A DNA stretch of 64,000 nucleotides from Anseranas semipalmata (GCA_013399115.1 VXAA01002999.1:508250-572249), one strand, 5' to 3'; shown: positions 33,380 through 46,713, counted from the first letter of the stretch. A program made the numbers and translations. The notes: generated by a model from the letters alone, not told the origin.

Positions 33380-33990
33380 CTCCCCTCACCACGTCCTACG
33401 TTCGGCCCCCGACGAGCATCCATCTGTTTTCCTCCATCCTCCAAACCCCAGCTGTGTTGCAGCCCCCCGCAAGCCCACCCACCCGAAGGGGCCCGGCCCC
33501 GCAGCGATTCCGCCTGAGGCCCGCTGCGGGCTGCTGAGTGGAAGCGCAGCAAAGAAAGCAGGATCCTAAATGGGTTCTGCAGACAGAGCGAGCTGGGGGA
33601 GCCAGCAGGCCGCTGGCTGTGCGTCTGTCTGCAGGAGGATTTCTGCTGGCCCGGCTAGCCGAGAGAAGGCAGGAAATCCAAGGAGAAGAGGAGCAGTGGG
33701 GTTTCGGCCTCAGGACTGCCAATAACACCATCTAGCACGGATCAGACCCAAAAAGGTACGAGTAATATCCCAAACACCGGGCGCAAGCCAGGCGGCGGGG
33801 CTGAGGGCTGACGCTGCCTGCAGCAGCCCGCGGCAGGGCGGGCGGGCAGGAGATCCCCCAGGCCCTGCCTTCCCCTGGCGAGCGACCCAAGGGGACGGCT
33901 GCCCCCGGAGCAGACTTACTGCAGCGAGCCACTTGAAGGCGTTTCACCAGCGCAGAACTAACCCTACCAACCACTCCTCGTTGATCTGAC
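33380..33990. promoter_or_regulatory. CpG-rich segment, possible alternative RHBDF1 promoter
   Basis: This segment is GC-rich with many CpG dinucleotides, for example GGCGGCGGGGC-type and GCGGGCGGGC sequence near 33790-33850. On the minus strand a strong donor GTAAGT starts at 33919 after GCTGCA. It could mark an alternative non-coding first exon of RHBDF1. Base composition and one splice-like match are the only evidence. Confidence 0.35.
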
Positions 33991-36900
33991 GTCCCGAAGA
34001 GGCTCGGACAATTTCAGATAAGCTCCGTGTAACCTGACAGGAAGGGGAGGACCCGCCTAGTCAGTGATAGCTCACCCCGATATCAGCTGAGCTGAAACAT
34101 CAAACCACAGCCCGAGCCTGCCTGAAACACCTCTCCTGCGTCCCAGCCCGGCAGCAACGTGGACAAAATGGTTCTGGGGTAGCAGGAGCCTTCACGTGGG
34201 CTCCAGTGGAACGGCCTGAAGGGCTGCGTTCGCCTTGTGGAAGCGCATTAAAAGGCACGCGATCTCCCTCCCGGGAGCATACGCCATCCCTCCGTATTGG
34301 CACCTTGCGGCTCTGAAGAGAGGCAGCTCCCTGCCTTTAGGGGGGCAGGAAAACACTCGAATTCATCCCGAGACGCTGTGGGGACAAGCTAACAACACAA
34401 CCTTAGAAACAACCGGGGAGCAGGGAGCAGCTGTAATCATGGGAAGAGGAGCAAGGGACGAGTCGTGCTGATGTTAAACCTAGAGAGGCAGGAGGAGGAC
34501 AACCCGTCCCAACCAACTCCAGCCCAGGGCACTATCCGGAGGCAACAGAAGAAGAGCTCTTTTCAACCAGTGCTCTGTACAAAGCTACAACAGAAGCTAC
34601 CCGCTTGAGCAGGTGGCTCCGAAACCAGCCTGCAGGCAGCCCATGGAAAAGCAGAACACAGGCACTACCACAGGGCTGCTGTAGCAAGAACCAGCTGCGG
34701 TAGGGTGAATGCCGAAGCTATGGGGAAGGTTTTTAACTTCTGTGGCTACCCAAGCAACCAAGCCAGCATTGAGGGATTTCACTGTGAGCCACTTGATTTA
34801 ATGAGCTGAGAAATACCAGTGGAAATGTCCTGTCTTGGAAGAGTCAAGCAGACCCCTAAGACAGGAAATAGGAAGCTACATTAAGGGGGGAAAAGAAAAG
34901 TTTTGGACTTCATGCAAAGCCCTGTAGAATGATACTGGTATGTAAGAGGCACACGGTGCAATGCCTCACCTGGGACCCACCGAGCTTAGAGAAGGTTCGG
35001 CTACACACAGAGCCAGATCTGAGGTCCCTCTGAGCAACTGATTTCCTTGATTTTCAGAAAAAGATGTGGGTCATGATGGAAACCAACTAAAAACGAGCTG
35101 CTACGGGAACACGAGCATGACGAGTTTTCAAAGCAGCTCTGCATGGGACCTGAGGGGTATCCAGGTCTGGTGCCCTCATATTGAAGAGACAGGAGAAATA
35201 GAGAGCTCAAAAAACTCTTCTCATCCCTGTTAGTCCCTGGATCTGTAGCTAAATTTGCCCCAAAACAGGTTAAAAGATGACCCCAACCGCAATCTGCAAA
35301 CACTCCCACAGGTAACACACTGATCTTCCAGGTCCTTTTGTTCCAGCAGACAAAAGGCAGAGCAGGAGTCAGCCCACAGAAGTTAACACTTAAAATTCAA
35401 GCTACAAAGACGTCACAGCCGCTCCAAAGAGATGCAAGCCAGGAGCAGAAGCCATGCCCCTAGCCGCCGCGTTGCCCCCCTTCTCGTGCTGGCACAACCA
35501 TCCCCGCAGCTGTCGGGTGATCCGCACTGGGAACCACCCCACGTTAGCTCAGCAAAGAAAACTGTCCCAGCCCAAGCTCCTTCCCCGATGCAGGTCACCA
35601 CATGGCTCCACGACCACTTGTGCCAGCACAGGGAAAGAGGAAGAAGCAGGAACAACGAGAGCAGCTGGAGCCAGATGACAGAATCGCTTCTCAAGGCCGT
35701 ACAGTTTAAAGCGATCGTGAAAACATGGCCAAAAGCTCCCATTTGTAGCGCTGTGGGCAGCTAACAATTATCACAGGGGATGTGGTGGGTTCTGCATCTC
35801 TCGAGGCTTAAATTATTTTCTGAAAACTGCCCTCAGTGCAGGTGTTGAGTGCAGCAGGAATAAAACAGCACTGTTCCATCCGAGGCAGAGTCACTGGATG
35901 GGACACCAGCTCCACAGACTTCTCTAGAGCTGACAGCCAACCTCACGCACGGGTAGCTTCCACAGAAGGGTTTCCAAGGAGCGAGCTTCCCCTGCTAGCT
36001 AAGGCCTGCGGCACCAAAGGGATGACCCAGATGATAGAAGGGTGCTCCCAGCACGTGCCCCAGAGCCCAGATGGGGCCCAGATGATGAGCAACAAGCATC
36101 CAACCCCACATCTTCTGGAGTAAACCCAACACAGAGCTGTCTACAGCCTACCTAGAAACCAGCAAGGGGAGCAGTCTGAGCATCAAACATAACCAACAAA
36201 GAGGGGGGAGCAGCAGGAGGCTTTCTGGAGTACTTTGGTGTCTTCATCCTGGCTGTGTTTGCCCCTGAACACACCCTGCAGCTTCGCACCGAGAACGCCA
36301 GCCTGGCACCACGTGCGACAGCCGCATTTCCAGGTGCCTCACGCTGGTGCTCTGGTCACAGCACAGCACTTAGCGGCTACATCTGGGCACGGACTGACGA
36401 TGATACCTGCTAACAGCTCCAGCAACAGTGCATCAAGCACAGAGGTTGAGAAGCTAGCACCAAGCAACGCTTCCATTCCTTAGGAAAGCTGCTCCGAGTC
36501 CTCCTCCAAAGGAGCTGGCTTTTACCTAGATCCACCAGCAGCTGACGGACAGCTGATGCATCTCAGCACGCTTATGCAGGAAGCTAGGACACTGCTGCTG
36601 GTCCAGTGCCACAGTGAATGTAGCCAGACTGGATAACAAGCATAATCACATTAACAACCCAAATATTAACAAATCCAATTATAAACAACAGACTGCCAAC
36701 AGTGGAAGTGTATCCAGAGGAAGGCTCATCTACACGAGCCTTCTTCTTGCACCCTTTTCTAAGGTGCCTGCCAGGCCAGCAGCGCCCTTTGTTCCGGGGT
36801 CCCCAGCAGCATCACAGCAGCCGCCCGGGTCTACGTTCTTTGGCGTCACCACAGCTCCTCTTTGCTAACAAAGAAGTGGGAAAGAGCGACCCCAGAAACT

Positions 36901-39900
36901 ATTTTAGTACATGTTTAACTCATGGCAAAAATTCACTGGGACTCCAGAAGACACTGCACTGGTTTTCATTACTAGTGAAGTGGACGCACTGTGAAGTACT
37001 GGCTGATGTGCAAGTACCATGGACACAGCCATTGCCTCAATTATGCAGTAAGGTAAGACTCAAAAAAAGGTTTTGTCAGCACAGCCACGATCCCACGTTA
37101 GAACATAAAAGAAAACAACAACAAAATCCTAAGACTGTATTTTAACACAGGTTTCGTTTTCATTGAAATTCTGCATTTGTAACTGTTTTTTTTCCTATCA
37201 GCTTGCATACGCATCCCAAGCACTGCAATTCAGGGCATGAAAAGCTAAGAAAAAAGCATCAGTTTGACTCAAGGCAGCAGAGGATGCTGGCTCTGGCTGC
37301 TTTTGGAATAGCTGCTGCCCATGCATCCACCTCAGTATTAAAAGCAGCTGAGAATCACTATTTGTTGTGCTAAATAAAAATGCCTCACTGGCAAATGGGA
37401 TCAAAACTGCCACAGATGACAACATTTCCTATGGAAAGTTACATAAAAGCACGATGAATAGCAATCTAAAAAAAAATCTTAGAGGAAATAACAAACGCTA
37501 AAGCCACCAGAAGACATTCTACATTCAGGAGGGCTGGAAGCCGCAGCATCGGAGCCATGCAGGCCAGCTTTCTTTGCATGTTCCTTTGAAATTCAGTGCA
37601 TCTTCACTCAGCATCACACACCTGCTTTCTCCAACATGAGCGTGGTTCTGTTCCCCCGGATACAAGTTGGAGTAAGCCCGCATGCACCAGCAATGCCCAC
37701 AGCAATGAAGCCCAATGGAGATACTTCAAAAAAAAAAAACCATTTGAGCAGCCAAGGACTCAGAGCAGAGCTGGGTCAGCTGGACCTGCTCTTCTTAAGC
37801 ATGAGCTGATCTAGCCAGGGACAGACCTGTGGATAGCCTCTGACATAGGCGAGCTAGCCAGCCGCTCCGGTGCTCCAACCCGTACCCTGGCTGGTGCCGA
37901 CAGCTGGCTACTCCACCTCCTGGCCTTGCCTCCTGGGAAAGCAGTCGCACAAGAGCTCATCTTGCTCTGCAGGCGTGTGCTCGTGTACGTTCACGTGTGC
38001 CCAACGCACCAACCCACTTATAACGCAAATCCTAATCATCAAAATTCTAACTTTGTTTTAGGAAAAAGAAAAAAACAAAGTGAAATGTATTTTTTAAATC
38101 CAACGTATAGTCTGGGGAAATGGCACGTTCCCTCTCACTGCTTTCCCTGAACTCACAGTCCCGCAGCAGTCAAGGGGCAGGGACGCTCACACCTTTTGGC
38201 AAAGCAACTCATAGCCAGCTGTCTGCTACGGTTCACTTTAAAGCAGTGACCTCTGAATTCAAGCGACAGAAACGTACCTCCCATCTGCCGATTGCTACGG
38301 GGCGGTAACACCTGAAACATGGAACTGTATTCATCCACCCCAGACATCTGAGCCCTCAAGATTTTAAAATTCAAGCTTACAACCTTCATGAAGTTAAAGC
38401 CAAGTAAGTGCCAGACCTGTACAACAGTAAAAGCAGCATCCTGTGCAGCTTCGGGATGATCTCATACAGATTGTTCCGTCTAAAAGAAAAACCTTCAAAG
38501 CAGGGATTGCTGCTGACCAGAGAGCAAGAGGCTGTCGCCCTCCCAGCAAAGTGGAAACAGGAAGGGGAGGAGGCACCAAAGGTAGGCTATCCAGAAAGGG
38601 CAAGATCAGACATGTCTTCCTATCTCGTCTCCCCCTGGGAAGTCTTTTGCAACACGCTGCTTAGATCATTGAGAAGAAATTAAATTTCCTGTAATAACCA
38701 CTGTGTTTTAGAGATGCTCTGATTACTAAGGCAAGGTCTGCTTGTTGCTAAAGGCCCCCGAATCTCTTTGAGATGACACCCGCTGCTCAGGTCTGTATCG
38801 CGATAGTTCTAACATTTCTACGGCATGCACGAGATAGCTTCAATTATGTTTGAAACAAACGGTGCACCTGCATAGTTGAAGAGCAAGCCCAAAGGAAGTT
38901 TCAGCATGCACGAGCCTTGCATCAATCTGGCATTTGCTGCCTCTGCAGCAAACAGAGCACACAACCAACAAACTGGCACCAAACAGCATCAGGAGACTCA
39001 ACAGTTAAGCTTAATACGAAGCATAAACTCTCTGCCTTCACCAAGCAGCAAACCGCTACTGTTTGTTATTCAAAAGGATTTGACCGTAGTTTGGATGATG
39101 TGCTCAAAAACTCAGCTACTGAGTTGCTCCTTGTGGCATCATCCCAACGCTCATTAAAAAAAAAAAAAAAAAAAGGAAAAACCACTTCCTCATTCCTATG
39201 GCAGCATGGACTGAAAGCAAGTATCAGGGACGTGATCATAAGTGGGCTTCAGCTGGTCCTGGGGAGCAGCTAAATGAGCAGGACCAAAGAAGGAGCAAGC
39301 AGTCAGAAACCCCTGCAGCTCAGCTAACGAGGACACAGCAACATGCGGTCTCAGCACGAGCACAACAGCCGCTGCTCCGCGCCAACACCACGAGCCATAA
39401 CCTCGCGTCTCTCCGGGCGGCACCGCGCAGCCTGCCTGCGAACACAGAGGTTGCAGCAGCGCGAGCAGTGATCCCACGGAATCACTTCGGGGCTCTTCAG
39501 GGACACAGAAACAGGGCTGACCATGGGAAATGCCGTCTAATAGATCCGCTTCCTTTCAAGGCTGAATCTGCCTGCTGCCTCCCTGCTTCTGGGCTCTGAT
39601 AGCTGCAAGGGCTGGATTGTCCCTTCCTAAATATTTATCTGTTACTTGCATGGTGGGTGCTGACCTCCGAGGGCAGCTACTGGACACCAACAGAGCAAGC
39701 AACAGGTCATGATGTCCATTCTGTTCACCTGGTTCATCTGCTAGTCCTGAACAAGGCAACAAACAAACAAAACGACAAAAAGAGAACTTAAAAAAAAAAA
39801 TCCACAACTGGGGAGACGACCATCCGCCTGACACCAGGCACCAGAAAGCAACCGTCCTCGTTCTACTTTCCAGGAGCACTGGGACATTCTACCCATGTCC

Positions 39901-40800
39901 AGACACAGCGATTCCCACTAAACTCAGGCTGCAGCTCCCACAAGGCAAGCTGTAGCTAGAGGCTGTCACGCTCTCAGCAGAGGATGCAACGCGGCTCTGT
40001 GAGCTGGCAGGCAACGCATACATTCCATGGGCTTCCTAAAACTACAGCAAGTACGTACCCGGTAGCAGGGAGGCAACCTTACAATAACAGTGCCAGATCT
40101 GCACAGTTCCTGTCTGCTTCATTCCAGCTAGATGATGACAGAGTTAGACAGAGGGCCCAGCATCTCTTCAGCTGAAAAGAAAGGAAACTAATCCGCATCT
40201 GAGCTCAGGGAAAATATGAAGGAGCCCATCCTCAAGTTTTAAGTACTTCTACTGGAATGGGTCACACAATGGTGACAGGCAGGCGGCTGCAGGAATGGGA
40301 TTAACAGAAGCGTTGTGTTGGGTCACAGTTAATGCTGGAACCTCCGAGAAGGGTGCGTGGTCTCCACAGGATGCCAAAGCCTCCAGAGATAACTAAGGAA
40401 GAAAGGCAGAAGCCACAAGGGAAGAATGTTATCGAAGACTGCTCTGCCAGATGAAAGCTCTAGAGACGCAGATGGAGAAATGGCAGACGTTCAGCTCACA
40501 GCCAGTCCCACCCGGCAGGCAACATCCCTAGCAGCACAGTGGGTGCTGTGCCAGCCTTTTCGCTGGACGCACTGAATGGAAGAGGAAAGCAACCCGGGAC
40601 TCCTGTTCACATCGCCCATCTCAGACCTCCAGCACTAACTGGGCTGTGTGTTCACACTGCAGAAAGATCTGATACACTGAATGGAATCAAATCTTTACTA
40701 ATTATATCTGAGCATGTGGGCTCCCTGCCCAAAATAAACTGTCCTGTCATGCTACACTCAGCAGACCCTGCCTCTGTCAGGGCAACATGCTGGGACTTGC
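33991..40800. other. Probable RHBDF1 5' intron, no feature seen
   Basis: About 6.8 kb have no recognisable coding exon, RNA gene or dated transposon. The only clear repeat is the A19 run at 39156-39174. Open frames up to about 150 codons lack homopolymer-free conserved blocks or known motifs. Confidence 0.45.
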
Positions 40801-42560
40801 TGGCTACTCTCCGGGGCTGGATTCCAGAGGAACAGGACCGACGATCCCAAAAGGAATTCCTATTCCTGCCGCGCAGCCTGGCTCAGCTGCAGCACTGTTA
40901 CAGCCCCCCAGAAAAGCAAAACACCATCCGCCAAACCCCACACCAAGGCACTGGCCCCTCTGGCACCGATGTGTGGCCGAGGCCTGGCGCTGAGCTCTCC
41001 GGGGAAGGGGTGCCCGGCACTCTGCCTCCAGGGCCCTGCAGCCAGGCTGGGGCCTACCCAGCGCAGAGCAAGACATTCCTCAGCCCTGGGCCAGCCCATG
41101 GCTTTCCCCAAAACCTGAAAAGCCAGTTTGTAGGCAGATCTCTTGCAAGTGTATTGCTTAAAAAAAAAAAAAAAAAAAGACCTGTCATGGGAAGTCCCGG
41201 AGCAGAACTAGTTTTGTGGGAGCTGCTTTTGCGCCGTGCAGCTCCGTCCTCCTCCCCTGGGAGCCCGCTGAAGCGGGCACACCGCTGGCACACGACCACG
41301 CGTGAGAGTCGCTGCCGCCCGGGGGACTCGGGCCCAAGGAGCACAGAGGCAGTGGCGAAGCTTGCTCCCTTGTCCCAAACCCCAAACCCCTCGGGAGGCT
41401 GGCGGGGCCCTGCTCAGGGGCGGCTCGGGCTCCCCACGTGCCCGCACACCCAGCACAAGCACAGCAGAGACCTGGGCTGCCAGGGGAAGCACTGTGGTGG
41501 CCACAAGGACCTACGGATGAAGCAGCAGGAGGGAGAGGTGATAGCTGTCACTGGACAGACAGATTGGGGAGGGAAAAAAAAAAAAGCAGACAAGCTTTCA
41601 GGCACATACGTCCTTTCTTAAAGTCCTTTTAACAATCAAAACTTGAAGGAAGGAAGCACCTAAAAGCTCATCTGGTTTCTCCAACTATATCAGCGGATCT
41701 AACACTATTTATCACCCCCTCTTGCAAATGCTGCACTGCTGAGATAGAAGAGCTGGAAAGCAATGTACTTCCCCACACCGCAGTGCAGACCCAACTCTCC
41801 TCCCAAGGCTCTGCTCCCCAGCTTGTCCCAAATGGGCCCTTCTTACCCCTGCGTTCACGGCACAAGGGGAGCCACTTGTCTTCGTATCAGCATTCCTGCA
41901 GTTAAAACATCGTGCCCCTTCCTCATCCCATGCTCCATTCAGAAGTGCCTTCGGTTCCCATCCTTCAGCGTTTGCTGCCTTGTCCCTTCCCATTACGTAT
42001 AGCTTTTTTCCTTTACTGCAGAACGCATAGCTTTCTTCCCAGAGGAAATCAGCAGCCATGGGTACAAAAACAGGAAGAAAAGGAACAACTTCCTGCTTGC
42101 TCCCAGAGCCAGGCTGGAGACATCCCTGACCAACTCTGCATGCGAGGCCAACCTGCGAGAGAACTGGCAGCAGAGCCACGCGTTGCGCAAGGCGCGCTCC
42201 ACCACCGGACAAAACTCATTTGTGCCGCCGCTCACGTTACGTGAAAGAAAAGCACGAGTCAAAATACGCGCAAGGGGCCCTTCCGTGCACCAGCACCAGC
42301 TACGTGTGTGTGCTACAACGGGGCAAAGGACAGGTCACTTACTGAGAAGCCCAACAGGACGCAGCACCGAGGGTGCAATCCTGCAAAGGCTTTAGCCGGA
42401 ATCACTTGGGCTGCTGCGATTCCCCCACTTCAGGCCAGCAGTGCACGGTGTGAAAAGTCAGCTCGGGGACTGAAAGCTAACCTTTACATACAGAGACCAT
42501 GATCCCCCATCAGCTCACCAGGTGGCTGCCAAACCACCAGTGCCAGCGTAAGGTAAAGAG
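40801..42560. other. GC-rich segment upstream of the 43-kb CpG island
   Basis: GC content and CpG density rise here, notably at 40930-41460. An open frame of 360 codons (40539-41621, plus) runs through this segment and across the A19 tract at 41160-41178, which it reads as poly-lysine. It has no family motif, and its length is explained by base composition. No gene is called. Confidence 0.5.
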
Positions 42561-42873
42561 TGGGTGGCAGCGCGTGGCGAGGGACGGGGTGGAAGGGCCT
42601 TCAGCTCTAGCATGGACTTGGATCAGCTTAAGCGAGCCACAAGCGCGCACCTTCACCTCCTGGCTCAGCGGGGTCCCAACGCCACCTCCCCACAGAAGGG
42701 CCAGACCCTGTCCTCCTCGGTGCCAGAGACCGAACGTGTCCAACGCTGCTCATTCCGCCCCTCGCTGGACTCCAGGACCGGGCTCCCACCTGCGGCACCG
42801 GGACGAGCGGAGGCTGCCCCCCGGCACCTGCATCCAGGACCCCCCGCAGCCTCCCCCCGACGGCCTCGCGTCG
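42561..42873 (-). promoter_or_regulatory. RHBDF1: Left half of a CpG island, candidate RHBDF1 promoter and first exon
   Basis: CpG density increases towards the N gap. The minus strand offers donor-like sites GCCGCAG|GTGGGA (intron from 42789) and GATGCAG|GTGCCG (intron from 42827). Either could end a non-coding RHBDF1 first exon whose body lies in the gap. Joining it to 27421 would give a first intron of about 15 kb. This is inference from composition, position and splice-like motifs. Confidence 0.45.
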
Positions 42874-43278
42874 NNNNNNNNNNNNNNNNNNNNNNNNNNN
42901 NNNNNNNNNNNNNNNNNNNNNNNNNNNNNNNNNNNNNNNNNNNNNNNNNNNNNNNNNNNNNNNNNNNNNNNNNNNNNNNNNNNNNNNNNNNNNNNNNNNN
43001 NNNNNNNNNNNNNNNNNNNNNNNNNNNNNNNNNNNNNNNNNNNNNNNNNNNNNNNNNNNNNNNNNNNNNNNNNNNNNNNNNNNNNNNNNNNNNNNNNNNN
43101 NNNNNNNNNNNNNNNNNNNNNNNNNNNNNNNNNNNNNNNNNNNNNNNNNNNNNNNNNNNNNNNNNNNNNNNNNNNNNNNNNNNNNNNNNNNNNNNNNNNN
43201 NNNNNNNNNNNNNNNNNNNNNNNNNNNNNNNNNNNNNNNNNNNNNNNNNNNNNNNNNNNNNNNNNNNNNNNNNNNNNN
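42874..43278. other. Assembly gap (N run) within a CpG island
   Basis: N run flanked on both sides by extremely GC-rich, CpG-dense sequence. It probably hides a transcription start region. The true length is unknown. Confidence 0.95.
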
Positions 43279-43740
43279 CGCCGCGCCGGGCGGAAGCGGC
43301 CGGCCCGAGGCCCCCGCCCGCGGCCTCCCCTCCGCCCCTTCTCTTCGCCCCCGCCGGGGAAGGCCGAGCCTGGCGCGGCCCCGCAGGCCCGGGGGTCGGA
43401 GCTCCTCTCCCCTCCCCGCCCGCCTTCGGGGGGAGCGGGCATTGCCCCTCGCGCGTGCCCCGAGCCGGGCCGCGAAGCCCAGCCCGCACGGTGACACGGT
43501 TTCCTCAGAAAAGCCGGTCCCGTTAGCTGCCAGCCTGCGGGGTGCTCCTGAGCCGCTTCCCCGGCAGCAGCCGCGCCTGAGGGGAGCGGAGCTGGTCCCC
43601 GGCGGGCATCTGGAGAGCCCCGAAGCCAGGAGTTCGGTGGCTTTGGATCTGCTGGTCCTCGGCAGCGCTCGGAGCCCAGCCAGGCTGCCTTGGGGTCCCG
43701 CTGGCGCCCCTGGGGAGCCCTCGAGGCTGAAGGCTTCCAC
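43279..43740. promoter_or_regulatory. Right half of the CpG island
   Basis: The sequence is almost entirely G/C with dense CpG to about 43480, then declines. Together with 42561-42873 it forms one interrupted island of at least 1 kb. Long open frames on both strands here result from the lack of AT-rich stop codons and from Ns, and are not genes. Confidence 0.6.
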
Positions 43741-44955
43741 AGGGATGGTGTGTGCTGGACTGTCCCCAGTCGCTTCACTCTTTCTTGCTGTTTCGCTGTC
43801 GTTTACCTGCTCCTTGCCTCATTTTCTTGCTCCCCCTCCTCCGTTATTCCTGTGTTTCCCATCAAGTCCTTCACACCTTCTCCTCCAGCCATGTGGTTAG
43901 CGTATCAGCCCTTCCCTAAGCTGTTTCTTTCCTCCCGGCCTAAACTCTTCCCCCTTCTGGATGGCGTGCTCCCATCTCGATTGCTCAGTAGTCCTCGCCT
44001 TTGTCCTGGGACCGCTGCCGAAGATTTCTCCATCCGGCCTCCGTGGAGCATTGGTCAGCGCGTATTGCTCACACAGAGCTTTGCTAGAGCCCCAGCGGAT
44101 GCTGCGGCAAGGCCTGCAGCATGCACATCCCTCTTCAGCTGGACCCAAACCCACAGCTCTGTGTGTTTTTTACGTTAGTAATAACCAGGGGGAAGTATTC
44201 CTTGCCATCTTGCTGCACCTCCCAGGCTGACCTGCACGCGGGGGCGATGGAGAGGAGCGGGAGAGCTGCCGGTGTGAAGGGCGAGCTCATCACGCCCACG
44301 CGTGCCCACGCACACCAACGGCAGCCACGCTTCGAAGGCAGCCCCACGGAGCCGCGTCTCCTCGGCTAATGAACAGGCGCAGGTCGGCCCCAGCTAGTCC
44401 TGGGCAAGGTGGAGACCAAATTGCATGCACAACCCTGATTGTCCACAAAGCTCCATGAAGCTTAACAGACGCAAATTATTTTCAGATGTTTCTACCATAT
44501 AAACAAGGAAAAGAAGCGTCCAGTAACATAAGAGAGAAGGGATGAACTTGCAAGCCCTTCAGCACATCCCAGAAGGAACGCTCTGGAGCCAGCGCGGCTC
44601 CGACCCACCCCTGCTTTTTCTTAGCCTCCTGCCAACAGTATGTGTATTCTGCAAGGAAAACAAAGTTCTTACACCAAAACGTGATTTCTTCCTCCTGTAT
44701 AATACTCTTGCAGACAGCGCCCAGAGAGCCCAGCACTTCCCTGCCCAGCCCCTCGGGGTCTGTGGGGTGGGATTCCCTTACGCAACTGCAGGCATCTGCA
44801 CTTACTTGGGTAAACTCTACCCTCTTGGTCAAGAATACGCCCTCCTTGCTCCCATCGCCAGCCAGGGTGTTTCTCCTCAGCGCACTGAGCCTAAAATACA
44901 TTGAATAAGGTGACAATGCCAGCTTCTGACAGCAATGTCCAGCCCATGATCGTGA
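43741..44955. other. Intergenic or upstream sequence, no feature seen
   Basis: After the island the composition returns to average, with pyrimidine-rich stretches near 43770-43890. No coding exon, RNA gene or repeat is recognised before the CR1 copy at 44957. Confidence 0.5.
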
Positions 44956-44956
44956 C

Positions 44957-45163
44957 ATGAGATACGATGTGCAGGCACTGGCACAGGCTCCCCAGGGCAG
45001 CGGTCACGGCACGAAGCCTGGTAGAGTTCGAGAAGCATTTGGACAATGCCCTCAGACACATGGTTTGGTTTTTGGGTGGTCCTGTGTGGAGCCAAGGGTT
45101 GGATTCGATCCCTGTGGGTCCCTTCCAACTTGGGATGTTCCATGATTCTATGATTCTATGATA
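44957..45163 (+). mobile_element. CR1 LINE 3' end with terminal ATTCTATG repeats
   Basis: A 5'-truncated copy of about 200 bp on the plus strand. Diagnostic pieces are GCACAGGCTCCCCAGGGCAG, GTTGGATTCGATCCCTGTGG, GTCCCTTCCAACTTGGGATG, and a tail of TTCCATGATTCTATGATTCT continuing to ATGATAGG. The well preserved 8-bp terminal repeats mark a true 3' end and a relatively young insertion. Confidence 0.95.
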
Positions 45164-46050
45164 GGAGCCCTGCCAAGGGAAGGGGGAGTAGTAGGTATGG
45201 GTCACAAGGCCAGTGACATGGCTCATGACCTCTCTTCTTTGCAAGCTCTCGCAGATTTCATCCCACAGAAACGTAGAAAGTGACTCAGTCGGGTGCCAGC
45301 TGCCAAACAACCTCCCTCTCCTCACTGCTGTCATCTGCCTGCAGCATGGCCAAGGCGCTCTTGAGCACAAGCTGGTGCACTGCAGCGGTTTGGTATTGAC
45401 GGGACGTCTGTAGGCTGTGAAAGGGGGAAGCAGAGCCAAGCGCCAACCACCAGGCCTGGTCCTGAGCTGGTCATCCTGATGGTTCTGGGAGCACATTGCT
45501 CTGAGCGTGAGCAGTAATCACTGCGAGGCACCAGGCGGAGGACTCAGCTGGTAAAGGCGGTATCTTCATCTCCACTCATCGAATGTCACTCCCCAGGAAG
45601 GCCTCAGGAAATTCCCCTCCAAACCTGGTATGTGTGCAAGGTGGGTTGGCCCCAAGCTGCGGACCTGTTCTCCATCCCTCTCCCGATGGTGACCATCCAG
45701 CAACTATTAGGGTGGTTTCCTTTGCATTTAGACTGGGACATCAGGTGTTTGCCTCCAGCGGTGTTTCACATGGGTGTCATCCGTCAGGGGCAACGTGAGC
45801 CTCGGGCTGGTCATACCCACCCTGACCAGAAGAGCTTCCCAGATGCAAACACACTTCTCAGAAGGACGAAAAAACACCTCCAGTGTTTGCTATTTGGGTC
45901 TTTGGTTTCACTATTTGAAAGAAAAAGAGACCTCCTGAAAATAAAGAGGAGTCTTTGATCTTTTTCTGGAAAAGGAAATGCCCATGCCCAGATCTCAGCT
46001 AGCAAAGGGGGAAAACGAGATTATTTGCCTAACGCAGTGTCCAAAGGGCT

Positions 46051-46080
46051 GTTATGGGGAGGAATGTTACGGGGAGGAAT
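46051..46080 (+). repeat. Tandem 15-bp duplication
   Basis: GTTATGGGGAGGAAT is followed directly by GTTACGGGGAGGAAT, two copies with one mismatch. This looks like a small replication-slippage duplication. Confidence 0.9.
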
Positions 46081-46682
46081 TGCAGGGAGCACTTCTGTTT
46101 GAAATGTGGCCTCTGAGGACCAGCTGAAGGACAGCTCACTTCTGGTGCTTGTTATGCTTAACATGAACGTGATTACATGAATTTGCCTCGCTCTTCTCTG
46201 CTGGAAACTGGAATTTCTTCCCTTCTGCTTGAAATCCATGAGAAACTGTGATCCTGCCACAAGACGTGGTTAAGACCCAGTGTGATGGATATCCACCACT
46301 GTGAAGTGCAGAACTTTTACTGCTGCAGGTCACTCAAACTGCTCCTTCAAAGCTGGGAGAGCTGTCATGGGAATGCAAAACGCAAATGCCAATTTTCCTT
46401 CAGTGCTGTGCCACCATTGGATGCAACTGTAAAAGAACATTTTTATTTTGTCCAAGGTTAGTTTCAGGTGGGTCCACGAGCTGGTTGGACTTGCCACATG
46501 ACCACCCTTTGTCTAGTCCCAACGCAAAAGTCATGGCCCCTCTTTTGGTTGGCACACCAGGGAGCCATGCAATGCTCTGAGCCAGCACAGCCCCTTTTCC
46601 TTTACCTTCTTATGGCTTGTGTGTGTCGCCTGACAGCTATGTGAGGACAGCTGGGACACACCAGGAGCACAGAGGTCTATTT

Positions 46683-46713
46683 TTATCTGTATCGCTTGTT
46701 ATCTAGACAGATG
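46683..46713. promoter_or_regulatory. Clustered GATA and E-box motifs, candidate erythroid element
   Basis: Within 31 bp there are two TTATCT sites (reverse complement AGATAA; 46683-46688 and 46699-46704) and an E-box CAGATG (46708-46713). A CACACC box lies about 30 bp upstream. GATA1 with TAL1 E-boxes is the usual grammar of red-cell enhancers, and the locus is the flank of the alpha-globin domain. Motif content is the only evidence. Confidence 0.3.

Noticed and set aside
33211..41178. Poly(A) runs as tails of processed pseudogenes or SINEs
   Set aside because: No gene-derived or SINE-like body precedes the runs, and the avian CR1 machinery does not normally mobilise poly(A) RNAs. They are best read as simple repeats.
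40539..41621. Plus-strand open frame of 360 codons
   Set aside because: It reads through an A19 tract as poly-lysine, has no recognisable motif and is antisense to the presumed RHBDF1 intron. The length fits stop-poor GC-rich sequence.
42499..43778. Several overlapping 270-370-codon open frames on both strands
   Set aside because: They cross the N run, and their real parts are Arg/Pro/Gly/Ala-rich translations of a CpG island with no domain.
45100..45130. tRNA B-box-like GGTTGGATTCGATCC
   Set aside because: It lies within the CR1 3' end, which carries this sequence normally, and no cloverleaf can be formed around it.
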